Below, piece after piece: positions 1 through 7,392 of a stretch of DNA of 37,990 bases. A model generated the notes under the pieces. That model searched no databases. It was not told the origin of the DNA and was given only the letters and a program-made list of their open reading frames with translations. Within the stretch, counting starts at the first letter, position 1; each line of letters opens with the position of its first letter. The position numbers were made by a program, and so were the translations under genes. This DNA comes from a candidate division Zixibacteria bacterium HGW-Zixibacteria-1 (GTDB taxonomy: Bacteria; Zixibacteria; MSB-5A5; GN15; PGXB01), in assembly GCA_002838945.1 (NCBI GenBank), contig PGXB01000036.1:1-37990 (forward strand), in the 5' to 3' direction.

Positions 1-119
<119 letters not shown>

Positions 120-132
120 TTATAAATTTATC

Positions 133-205
133 AGCCCAAGACCGGGATTGAACCGGTGACCTCATCCTTACCAAGGATGTGCTCTACCAACTGAGCTACT
201 TGGGC
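133..205 (-). tRNA. tRNA-Thr (anticodon GGT)
   Basis: A full cloverleaf can be read on the minus strand. The acceptor stem is GCCCAAG (205-199) paired with CTTGGGC (140-134). The D-arm is GCTC/GAGC. The anticodon stem CATCC/GGATG encloses the loop TTGGTAA, giving anticodon GGT. The T-arm ACCGG/CCGGT carries TTCAATC. The discriminator is T at 133, and CCA is not encoded. It lies directly upstream of tuf and shares its promoter. Confidence 0.96.
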
Positions 206-235
206 CTGCATTTTTTCAGTGCCAAATAAGCATAC

Positions 236-254
236 CTCGCCATTTTTTGGCGAG
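236..254 (-). other. Stem-loop at the predicted 5' end of the tRNA-Thr/tuf transcript
   Basis: A perfect 6-bp stem CTCGCC/GGCGAG encloses a 7-nt AT-rich loop (AAAAAAT on the minus strand). It begins at or within one or two bases of the transcription start expected from the -10 box at 260-265. A U-tract does not follow it, so it is not a terminator. It may protect the RNA 5' end or guide processing of the tRNA leader; that role is inference. Confidence 0.5.
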
Positions 255-259
255 CCCTA

Positions 260-287
260 AATATATCCCCCGCAATACGTATGTCAA
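260..287 (-). promoter_or_regulatory. Sigma-70-type promoter for tRNA-Thr and tuf
   Basis: On the minus strand a perfect -35 box TTGACA (287-282) is followed after 16 bp by a -10 box TATATT (265-260). The predicted start is near 253-256, about 50 bp upstream of the tRNA 5' end. The spacer ends in a G-run (GGGGGA). Strength and position fit a stable-RNA/tuf promoter. Confidence 0.75.
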
Positions 288-590
288 GAAATATTTGCCC
301 AAAGATAAAAAAATATTCACTTTTTTTGAAAAAAAATGTAATACCCCTGTGCCATAATATCTCTCCCCTATAACTTCATAAATGGCGGGAAGTTCCAATA
401 TATCTTAAACCAAATGCTTAGAAATTGCACAATTTTACCCAAAAAGATTTTGTGCGAACCAAAACCGATCCCCCAAACCTCTCCCCGGCACGATTTACCG
501 GGTCTAAAATGAATCGCAAATCATATAAGCAGCCAAATCATGGAAGAATATTCGCCAAAAAGGCAACCTGATGACAATTCTTAAACAATT
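288..590. other. Gene-free stretch upstream of the tRNA-Thr/tuf promoter
   Basis: No credible gene was found. The stretch is AT-rich with long A/T tracts (about 308-340) that could act as an UP-like element for the adjacent promoter. It also contains a GC hairpin (CCCGG at 484-488 with CCGGG at 498-502, 9-nt loop) that has no U-tract on either strand and whose function is unclear. Confidence 0.4.
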
Positions 591-759
591 GTTATGTTGT
601 TATAATATAACAACATAACGTCAAGTCAAGATGTCGAAACCTCACTCGCTTCGCTTCCTTCGCCAAGCTCAGGATCTTCGACGTGACCTTCGGCTCTTCG
701 AGCCTCAGGCAGGGGATTTCGACCTACTCGCCTATGTCATTACATTATAATAACATAAC
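591..759. repeat. MITE-like 169-bp element with 16-bp terminal inverted repeats
   Basis: The left end (591-606) and the reverse complement of the right end (744-759) match at 15 of 16 positions. The left end is itself half of a perfect palindrome (arms 591-604 and 606-619). A second inverted pair GTCGAAA/TTTCGAC lies inside (633-639 and 717-723), as does a perfect small hairpin GGCTC-TTC-GAGCC (692-704). The interior is GC-rich and the ends are AT-rich. There is no coding potential and no clear target-site duplication. The structure fits a non-autonomous mobile or dispersed palindromic repeat; other copies would be needed to prove it. Confidence 0.5.
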
Positions 760-889
760 AGCATCGCATATCGCATGGGGTCCGCTGCCAAGACACCATT
801 ATTATGTCTGGAAACCAGGGTCATTGCATTTACATATATAATGAGTGATTATTGTGGTGGGATTTTGCGGAATTTATCTTATAAGAAAA

Positions 890-963
890 AGCGGGAGACG
901 GGGCTCGAACCCGCGACCAACAGCTTGGAAGGCTGTGACTCTAGCCAACTGAGTTACTCCCGC
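890..963 (-). tRNA. tRNA-Gly (anticodon TCC)
   Basis: The cloverleaf is read on the minus strand. The acceptor is GCGGGAG (963-957) paired with CTCCCGC (897-891). The anticodon stem ACAGC/GCTGT encloses the loop CTTCCAA, giving anticodon TCC. The T-arm is intact with GTTCGAG, and the discriminator is T at 890. CCA is not encoded. It stands alone between the MITE-like element and the DUF1648 gene. Confidence 0.95.
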
Positions 964-1131
964 TTATAATGCCATTAACAATTATAATGACTCTTCTTTA
1001 TTACGCGCTCGACGCTAAAATATATCGCCGCCCCGCTTTATGCAAGATTATTTTTGGAGATGTATATAATAAGGTGAAAAATGTAACGACAAAATATTTG
1101 CACGCACTCGATCCGGCAAGTTCGACTGGAT

Positions 1132-1146
1132 AAAACCTCATTGAGG
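1132..1146 (-). terminator. Weak possible terminator after the DUF1648 gene
   Basis: On the minus strand, six bases after the stop codon, a short CCTC/GAGG stem with a 3-nt loop is followed by TTTTAT. The stem has only 4 bp, so this is a low-confidence intrinsic terminator. Confidence 0.3.
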
Positions 1147-1152
1147 CCTGAC

Positions 1153-1656
1153 TTATGCCGTCTTCAGCGAACAATATATATAAATCCCGATGGTGCCAAA
1201 GACAATTATGAGGAAAACCGGCAGGAAGAAAACACCCAATCCGTTGCAGCGTTCCATGGCCACCCCGATCGAAGCCCAGTTGATAAGAGTGAAAACCCAT
1301 ATCAGCTCAGCCTTGAGAATCGATAAGAACTTGCGCGCCAGGCGGTATTGCCGCTCAGCGTTTTCAGCGGTGATTCGAACAAGGTAATTGCAGTACTGCG
1401 GTTTGCGGCAGACAAGGGTCAGAAGGGTATATAGAAAAAGCGACACCAACGGCAGAATAATCAGAATGGCTTTACCGCTCCAGGCATCGGCCCGGCCGCT
1501 GACTCCAAAATGGCTGGGGACCTTATCAGGAAGAACCGACCAGTAATTAATTAACAGAAAGATAGACGTCAACAAACCTACCGCGGCGACAAGTTCGAAT
1601 ATTTTCTCTACCCGCGAAAGCGGCAATTCGATTACAGGGCGTTTTACCTTTTCCAT
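1153..1656 (-). CDS. DUF1648-family membrane protein
   Basis: This 167-aa integral membrane protein has about four hydrophobic segments (residues roughly 20-40, 64-83, 117-135 and 140-162). Between the first two it carries the DUF1648 signature LPDKVPSHFG...GRADAWSGK (about 42-62), the conserved 'LP..vP.HF...G.ad.w..k' motif. In SdpI-type proteins this domain is linked to immunity and signalling, but many single-domain members have no known function, so no specific role is assigned. The start is ATG at 1656 with AAGGA about 9 bases upstream. It lies 76 bp downstream of the pentapeptide-repeat gene and 189 bp before tRNA-Gly. The cytosolic loop (about 85-115) is rich in Arg and Lys. Confidence 0.75.
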   Translation of the reverse strand: MEKVKRPVIELPLSRVEKIFELVAAVGLLTSIFLLINYWSVLPDKVPSHFGVSGRADAWSGKAILIILPLVSLFLYTLLTLVCRKPQYCNYLVRITAENAERQYRLARKFLSILKAELIWVFTLINWASIGVAMERCNGLGVFFLPVFLIIVFGTIGIYIYCSLKTA

Positions 1657-1732
1657 ATTGATTCGTCCTTGTTAAACATGCTCATGATCTGGCAGGGCAA
1701 TTCGCAAAACAACGGATTGGTACAATACCATG

Positions 1733-3097
1733 TTATTCAAAAAACCGGCCATAATAAAAAAGTAGGCCAAATGCCATAAGCAAAACACTTATTATTGACT
1801 GAAGCCCTGATATTGTCTTGACAAAGCCAAATGGCTGATATTCGGCTTTCCAAGGCAAAATCAGGCGTAACCAACGCCCAAAATCTATTTCTCTAAAGCC
1901 CAAGTTAAATGTGCTTATAAGGCTAAAAAAACAACCGTGCATTAATAGTCTTATTTCTCTTAATACAAAAGAATAGAAATACAGAAAGCCACCCAAATTA
2001 CTAATTTCCACAAGGCCAATTCTAAGTGCCGACTCATGTTCTCTATTTGTTCTAGGATCTATTTGCATTTTCTTGAATAGAACACCCGTAACTCCGGCAA
2101 AGTGAAACATTATAAAATAAATACCTGCACAAAACAAATATATTGCAAATACTATCTGAAATGGTCTTGCCAAATTGGAGCCATATTCAAAGGGTAAATC
2201 GAAAATCACCTTCTTTAAAGTACTCTGATTTCTTCGCTCCATCGCGCAGGTGATTTCCCTTTCCTTTTGTCTATAATTATTATTCCTGAAAAAGTTTTTT
2301 AATGTTATTAATGTATTATTTGAGCCTACAAATTGAAGATCCTTTAGCGACTTAGCATTGGCCAGGCTTTCCATAGTATAATCATCCAGAAAAGTGGGGG
2401 ATATAATTGCATTTTGTAAAATACAATTTTTAAATTCAGCATTAATAAGTGAAGCCTTGTAAAAGGAAACGGACGCATGCCAAATAGCGGCCTCGGTCGC
2501 AATGAATGGCGTTTCGCCTGTGTCTCTACTTACATTTACCATGGAATATCCTATAAAACGAGCACCTTCAAAGTCGGCACTTCTACAAAATTTTACACGG
2601 CCAAAATCTGCGGCATAAATGAAATCTGATTCATAGAAAGAAATTTTTGACTGGAATTCGCTCCCATCAAAATATGCCTTTGAGAAATGGCATTTGCTAA
2701 AGGATGCCAATCCGACAAATATGCAGTCTTTGAAAATGACATCACTTTCGAAATTTACATTATACATATCAATCTTGCCAAAAATGGTACAACCATTTAT
2801 TTCAACAGGACTTCGAAAATGCATAGTATTCCAATTCAGGTCATCCTTTAATGTGCTGTTAGTGATTTTTATGCGAGAATGAATCGTATCTTTTTGATAT
2901 TGAAGTCTTCCAATAATAGTGCAATTAGTCAGATCAATGCTTATTCCTTTGGTTATGCAATTATTGATTGTATTAGAATAAACAACTTCATTAATTAATA
3001 TTAAGGTATCTTTATTTTCTTTATAATCGTCACATAAAGTATTTATGGGGAAAATTAAGATAAATAAAATGGCAATTTTAGAGAATATTCCAATCAT
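1733..3097 (-). CDS. Exported pentapeptide-repeat protein with a C-terminal two-helix, channel-like domain
   Basis: This 454-aa protein has a signal-peptide-like N-terminus (1-22). Degenerate pentapeptide repeats follow (about 85-245; for example VIFKD CIFVG LASFS KCHFS KAYFD), forming a right-handed beta helix. The tail (about 300-454) holds two membrane helices (about 312-334 and 428-448). The block FSLISTFNLGFREIDFGRW (391-409) sits where pentapeptide proteins with two-helix ion channels carry a pore loop with a T-x-G-[FY]-G-D filter. Here the filter reads N-L-G-F-R-E, so potassium selectivity is doubtful. The gene is visibly more AT-rich than its neighbours and isolated (278 bp upstream gap), which suggests horizontal acquisition. 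No clear ribosome binding site precedes the ATG. The function is unknown; a sensor or degenerate channel is a guess. Confidence 0.8.
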   Translation of the reverse strand: MIGIFSKIAILFILIFPINTLCDDYKENKDTLILINEVVYSNTINNCITKGISIDLTNCTIIGRLQYQKDTIHSRIKITNSTLKDDLNWNTMHFRSPVEINGCTIFGKIDMYNVNFESDVIFKDCIFVGLASFSKCHFSKAYFDGSEFQSKISFYESDFIYAADFGRVKFCRSADFEGARFIGYSMVNVSRDTGETPFIATEAAIWHASVSFYKASLINAEFKNCILQNAIISPTFLDDYTMESLANAKSLKDLQFVGSNNTLITLKNFFRNNNYRQKEREITCAMERRNQSTLKKVIFDLPFEYGSNLARPFQIVFAIYLFCAGIYFIMFHFAGVTGVLFKKMQIDPRTNREHESALRIGLVEISNLGGFLYFYSFVLREIRLLMHGCFFSLISTFNLGFREIDFGRWLRLILPWKAEYQPFGFVKTISGLQSIISVLLMAFGLLFYYGRFFE

Positions 3098-3375
3098 AAT
3101 ATTAAGCCGAAACTTTTACCTTAAATGATTTATACAATATAACTACATTCTATAAAATAAATAGTAATATTTTGACCTCGTCTTTTCCTAGCTCTTAGGA
3201 AATAATATGAGAAGGCCAAAGATGCCAGCAATATCCGCCAACTCATAGTTTTCATGTATGGTGATTAATTACAGGCTTTCCAAGTCAAAAATGATGTGCC
3301 TGTATATATAAAATAATGTTGGTTTTCTCGTTTATTCGCGCCGCCAATACACTGGAACCCGCCCTATCGGTTGTC
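3098..3375. other. Intergenic stretch between nadK and the pentapeptide-repeat gene
   Basis: This 278-bp AT-rich stretch must contain the end of the xseA-nadK operon and the start of the pentapeptide-repeat transcript. The only structure seen is a weak hairpin TCCTA/TAGGA (3186-3200) without a U-tract. No convincing promoter pair or gene was found. Confidence 0.4.
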
Positions 3376-4287
3376 TCATTGCCGGTTGTTGCGGTCGGTC
3401 TTTTTCAACAGGTCGGCTTTTTCGTAATCGACCACCGGCAGTCTCCCCCAGTGGAGCTTCCGCCGCAAAATATCGTAAAACGAGAATTCTTCGAACTTGA
3501 TAAATTTGACGACATGCCTGGCGCGGGTGATCCTTATCGTCCCGGTCGGCGAAAAATTAGTCGCGACCTGCCCGTCAACGGTCAGATTGGCATTGCCATG
3601 CTCCGAGCGGATACGCACTTCCAGCGTAACATCAGCCGGAAACACCATCGGCCGCGAGGTCAGCGAAAAGGGTGAAATGGGCGAGGCAATAAAAGCATTC
3701 ATATTGGGATTGAGAATCGGCCCGCCGACCGCCAGCGAGTAGGCTGTCGAACCGGTCGGCGTCGCAACAATCAACCCATCGGCAGTGTACGAACAGATGT
3801 ACTCATCATTGGCATATAAACTCAAATTGATGACACGGCTGACGGCGCCCTTGTCGATGACGACATCATTTAGTGCAAACTGAGAATCAAGCTGCGGCCC
3901 ATCGATGACATTGGTCTTGAGAAGCATCCGCTCCTCGATCTGGTAATCATTGGCCGCCACCCGCTTCAGGGCGCCGCCCAGTTGCTCCGGTGTCAATTGG
4001 GTCAGAAAACCGAGGTAGCCGAGGTTGATACCCAGAATGGGTATCTCCTGTTCGGCGATGGCGCGCGCCGTGGCCAGCATGGTCCCGTCGCCGCCCAGCG
4101 AGATAACGGCATCGGAGTTGACGCATAATTCTTTGCGCGGAACGGTGCGGACTTCCATCATGGGGCCGGTGACGACATTCTCGCAGACAAAGGCTTCATG
4201 CCCGTTATTTTCGCACCATTCGAGAATAAAGTTAACCGCCTCGGCGGCATCGGGGCGGCCGAAGTTTGCAATTATCCCAAATCGCAT
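3376..4287 (-). CDS. nadK: NAD kinase
   Basis: It phosphorylates NAD to NADP in the cytosol. The 303-aa protein has the GGDGT active-site motif (65-69) in SLGGDGTMLATARAIAEQ, the NINLGYLGFLT-like segment (GINLGYLGFLTQ, about 85-96), the ND motif (FALNDVVIDKG) and the ATPTGSTAYSLAVGGP segment. It ends with the usual substrate-binding VDGQ region. Its length fits the PpnK family (about 290-300 aa), with a slightly long, charged C-terminus. It starts 12 bp after dxs and is the last gene of the xseA-xseB-ispA-dxs-nadK operon. nadK near the exonuclease VII and isoprenoid genes is a conserved bacterial arrangement. Confidence 0.96.
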   Translation of the reverse strand: MRFGIIANFGRPDAAEAVNFILEWCENNGHEAFVCENVVTGPMMEVRTVPRKELCVNSDAVISLGGDGTMLATARAIAEQEIPILGINLGYLGFLTQLTPEQLGGALKRVAANDYQIEERMLLKTNVIDGPQLDSQFALNDVVIDKGAVSRVINLSLYANDEYICSYTADGLIVATPTGSTAYSLAVGGPILNPNMNAFIASPISPFSLTSRPMVFPADVTLEVRIRSEHGNANLTVDGQVATNFSPTGTIRITRARHVVKFIKFEEFSFYDILRRKLHWGRLPVVDYEKADLLKKTDRNNRQ

Positions 4288-4299
4288 CTTAATCCTCTG

Positions 4300-6261
4300 T
4301 TATTTAGCTGATGATTCGCCATAGTTGCCATTGACGGCAACCGCGTTGATTTTCATGGCGCCTTTTTTGAGGTGCAATTTTTCCAGAATTGTGCGGCGAT
4401 CGTTATAGATATCGTCGATGTACCGCACCAGTGTATCGGCATTGAGACCGATCTCATCGAGAAGTATCTTGCGCGTCCCCTGCGAGATAAATCTGTCCGG
4501 GATGGCAAAAGAATGGAACCCGCCTTTAAATCCGTTCTGCAACAGGTAATTTCCGATCATCTGCCCCAGTCCGCCGATATAGCCGTTTTCTTCGATGGTA
4601 ATGATCTGCCGGTAATTTTTGATGCAATTATTAAGCATCTCCGTATCGAGCGGTTTGATAAAACGGGCATTGATAAGGGCCACTTCGCGGCGGTCCTTCA
4701 ACATTTCCTGCGCGCTCTTGGCGACTTCGAACATAGTGCCGACACCGATTACGGCGATTTCGCCGGTTTGGCTTATCTGCTGCCATCTGCCCCACTCGAT
4801 ATTTTCCAATTCACCGGTCATGGGATACGGCACCGACCCGCGAGGATATCGAACGGCGCACGGCCCGTCGAGCTCGCGCCCGGCGATTGTATGAAGCATG
4901 GAGCGGAACTCATCGCCGTCTTTGGGCGACATGATAGTCATATTGGGTACGACGGACAGATACGACAGATCGAAACAGCCATGATGCGTCGGGCCGTCAT
5001 CGCCGACCAGTCCGGCCCGGTCGATGCAAAAGACAACCGGGAGTTTCTGAAGGGCGGCATCATGTATGATCTGATCGTAGGCACGCTGCAGAAAAGTGGA
5101 ATAGATGGCCACATAAGGTCTGATGCCTCCGGCGGCCAAACCGGATGCAAAACAGGTGGCGTGCCCCTCGGCAATACCGACATCAAAAAACCGATCGGGG
5201 AATTTTTCGGCAAAGCCGGTCAGGCCGGTGCCGGCGGACATGGCTGCCGTAATGGCCACAATCCGCTTATCTTTTTCAGCCAGCTCGATCATGGTATCGC
5301 CAAAAATCCTGGTATATCCCGGCAGGCTTGATTTGGAATTGGTTTCACCGGTAATTTTATCGAAGGCGCCGATTCCATGAAATTTGGTGGCATTGGCCTC
5401 AGCCGGGGCAAAACCCTTTCCCTTGACGGTGACAACATGAAGCAGCCTCGGGCCGGAAATACTCTTGATTTGCGTAAGGGTCTTTTTCAGCAATGGGAGA
5501 TCGTGCCCGTCAATCGGACCGAAATACCGAAACCCAAGTTTATCAAAGAGATAACCCGGAACAAACAGGCCCTTGATGGATTTTTCGATATCCGAAACCA
5601 TGGCGCGGATTTTATCGCGGCGTTTGAACCGGCCGGTCAATTCCCAGATTTCGTCGCGGAGTTTATTGAACCGTTTATCGGTCATGATATTGGTCAGATA
5701 TTTGGAAAGCGCCCCGACATTTTTGGAGATCGACATTTCGTTGTCATTGAGAATGACCAAGAGATTTTTTCGGGAAGCTCCGGCGTTATTAAGCCCCTCA
5801 AACGAAAGGCCGCCCGATAAAGCTCCATCGCCGATAACCGCAATCACTTCATGGTTTAATCCCTGCTGGTCGCGGGCGGTGGCCAGACCGAGTGCAGCCG
5901 AGATCGAAGTCGAGGCATGCCCCGCACCGAACGGGTCGGCCGGGGACTCGTCCCTTTTGGGGAAGCCGGCGATCCCTTTGTATTTTCTTATGGTATGAAG
6001 CCGATCGCGCCGACCGGAAAGAATCTTATGCACATAACATTGATGCCCGACATCCCAGACAATCTGATCGGTCGGGATATCGAAGACCGAATGCAGCGCC
6101 ATAGTCAACTCGACCACACCGAGATTTGAGGCCAGATGCCCGCCGTTTTGCGAGACAGCCGAGATAACTTCCTGACGGATTTCGTCAGCAAGCGAATTCA
6201 ACTGCTCATCATCGAGTTCTTTTATATCGGAAGACTTTTTTATGTTATCCAGAATACTCAT
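4300..6261 (-). CDS. dxs: 1-deoxy-D-xylulose-5-phosphate synthase
   Basis: This is the first enzyme of the MEP isoprenoid pathway. It joins pyruvate and glyceraldehyde-3-phosphate using thiamine diphosphate. The roughly 653-aa protein has the N-terminal catalytic histidine region (GGHLASNLGVVELT), WDVGHQCYVHKILSGR, the ThDP-binding GDGALSGG...N segment (about 144-175), the transketolase pyrimidine domain with DVGIAEGHA (the Glu that activates the cofactor) and a full C-terminal domain. Length matches the family (about 620-650). The ATG at 6261 is preferred over the in-frame TTG three bases earlier; an AGGGA stretch inside the end of ispA can serve as ribosome binding site. ispA lies 3 bp upstream, so two consecutive isoprenoid genes are co-expressed. 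Confidence 0.97.
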   Translation of the reverse strand: MSILDNIKKSSDIKELDDEQLNSLADEIRQEVISAVSQNGGHLASNLGVVELTMALHSVFDIPTDQIVWDVGHQCYVHKILSGRRDRLHTIRKYKGIAGFPKRDESPADPFGAGHASTSISAALGLATARDQQGLNHEVIAVIGDGALSGGLSFEGLNNAGASRKNLLVILNDNEMSISKNVGALSKYLTNIMTDKRFNKLRDEIWELTGRFKRRDKIRAMVSDIEKSIKGLFVPGYLFDKLGFRYFGPIDGHDLPLLKKTLTQIKSISGPRLLHVVTVKGKGFAPAEANATKFHGIGAFDKITGETNSKSSLPGYTRIFGDTMIELAEKDKRIVAITAAMSAGTGLTGFAEKFPDRFFDVGIAEGHATCFASGLAAGGIRPYVAIYSTFLQRAYDQIIHDAALQKLPVVFCIDRAGLVGDDGPTHHGCFDLSYLSVVPNMTIMSPKDGDEFRSMLHTIAGRELDGPCAVRYPRGSVPYPMTGELENIEWGRWQQISQTGEIAVIGVGTMFEVAKSAQEMLKDRREVALINARFIKPLDTEMLNNCIKNYRQIITIEENGYIGGLGQMIGNYLLQNGFKGGFHSFAIPDRFISQGTRKILLDEIGLNADTLVRYIDDIYNDRRTILEKLHLKKGAMKINAVAVNGNYGESSAK

Positions 6262-6264
6262 CAA

Positions 6265-7149
6265 TCAATTTTCCCTCATACCAATATAACGGGCAATAAA
6301 CATAAAATGATTCGCATCAATATCAAGACTGTGACATATTTCAATGGCCCCGTCTATCAGTTTATCAACGTCTTTTCTGGCTTTGTCCATACCGACGGTT
6401 CCGGGATAGGTCGCTTTCTGATTCTTACAATCGGAGCCGACGATTTTTCCAAGTTTCTGCGGGTCCCCCTCGACATCAAGCATATCATCAACGATTTGGA
6501 AAGCAAGGCCGATTTTTTCGCCATAATCGGACAGCCTGGCCAGCATCCGGTCGTCCACTCCGGCCAGGATGGAGCCAATACGAACGGAAGATCTTATCAG
6601 GGCGGCGGTTTTCAGCAGATGAATGAATTTAATTTCATCGATACTGACTTTTTTTCCTTCGGCCTCGATATCGGCCATCTGACCGCCCAGCATGCCATAG
6701 GTTCCGATAGCCATAGCCAGCTCACTGACCACCTCGGCCGAACCAGACCGCGCAATCAGCTTGAAAGCAAGATCATGCATGGCATCACCGGCCAGGACAG
6801 CGGTAGCTTCATCGAATTGCTTATGCAGGGTGGGTATTCCGCGGCGCAGGTCATCATCATCCATGCACGGCAGATCATCATGTATCAGCGAGTAGGTATG
6901 CACCAGTTCCAGCGAGCAGGCGGCCGGATTGATAATAGCGGCATTGTTTCCACCGCAGGCATAATAAGAAGTCAGGCATAAGATGGGGCGAATCCGCTTG
7001 CCGCCGGCCAGGACGGAATAACGCATGGCCTGATGCAATTTTTGCGGAAAATCGCTCTCGGGCGGAAGGTACTCATGCAAAAGAGCATCCACTTCAAGAC
7101 GTTTCTGCTTGAGATATTCTATTCCGGTCGGGATCATGTCAATCGCCAT
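6265..7149 (-). CDS. ispA: Polyprenyl diphosphate synthase, farnesyl-type (IspA)
   Basis: It condenses isopentenyl diphosphate with allylic diphosphates to make farnesyl (or geranylgeranyl) diphosphate. The first Asp-rich motif is DDLPCMDDDDLRRG, the long DDx4D form typical of bacterial IspA. The second is DDMLD. GGKRIRP near the N-terminus binds isopentenyl diphosphate. Chain length cannot be fixed from sequence alone. The start is uncertain: ATG at 7149 (used here) has GAGGA just upstream, while ATG 7161 and TTG 7164 are in frame. It overlaps the end of xseB by 11 bp, showing translational coupling. The product would feed UppS and the UbiA enzyme encoded at 21.9-24.3 kb. Confidence 0.93.
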   Translation of the reverse strand: MAIDMIPTGIEYLKQKRLEVDALLHEYLPPESDFPQKLHQAMRYSVLAGGKRIRPILCLTSYYACGGNNAAIINPAACSLELVHTYSLIHDDLPCMDDDDLRRGIPTLHKQFDEATAVLAGDAMHDLAFKLIARSGSAEVVSELAMAIGTYGMLGGQMADIEAEGKKVSIDEIKFIHLLKTAALIRSSVRIGSILAGVDDRMLARLSDYGEKIGLAFQIVDDMLDVEGDPQKLGKIVGSDCKNQKATYPGTVGMDKARKDVDKLIDGAIEICHSLDIDANHFMFIARYIGMREN

Positions 7150-7387
7150 CTTCTTCCTCATCAAAAGGAACTTCGACCAGTTTCTCCTGCTGTTCTTTCA
7201 ACTTCATGATTTTATTTTCCGCCCCTGAAAGCGTTTTGCTGCAAAAGGCGGCAATTTCGACCCCTTCGGAATACAGCGCAATGGATTCTTCAAGTTTAAT
7301 CTCGCCCGACTCCAGTTGGCGGGTGATTTCATCAAGCCGGGTCAGGGCCGATTCAAAGTCCTTAAATTTCTTCTTTTCCGCAGCCAT
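7139..7387 (-). CDS. xseB: Exodeoxyribonuclease VII small subunit
   Basis: This 82-aa protein has the family pattern KDFESALTRLDEITRQLESGE followed by LEESIALYSEGVEIAAFC, two helices forming the hairpin that binds the large subunit. Exonuclease VII degrades single-stranded DNA from both ends into short pieces. The C-terminus is acidic. It starts 5 bp after xseA and overlaps ispA, so the two subunits are made together. Confidence 0.95.
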   Translation of the reverse strand: MAAEKKKFKDFESALTRLDEITRQLESGEIKLEESIALYSEGVEIAAFCSKTLSGAENKIMKLKEQQEKLVEVPFDEEEDGD

Positions 7388-7392
7388 AATAA

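Noticed and set aside
216-398. 60-aa open frame on the minus strand next to tRNA-Thr
   Set aside because: It covers the strong promoter and hairpin of tRNA-Thr/tuf, its composition follows A/T tracts, and it resembles no family.
484-502. Possible intrinsic terminator (CCCGG/CCGGG hairpin)
   Set aside because: No U-tract follows on either strand and no gene ends nearby.
775-969. 64-aa plus-strand frame
   Set aside because: Its C-terminal half is the antisense of tRNA-Gly (890-963), giving the familiar spurious 'RETGLEPATNSLEGCDSSQLS' type peptide.
4372-5331. 319-aa plus-strand open frame
   Set aside because: It is antisense to dxs over its whole length. The dxs frame carries all catalytic motifs, and the antisense peptide has none.
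6136-6981. 281-aa plus-strand open frame
   Set aside because: It is a shadow of ispA and the start of dxs, with no family features or ribosome binding site.
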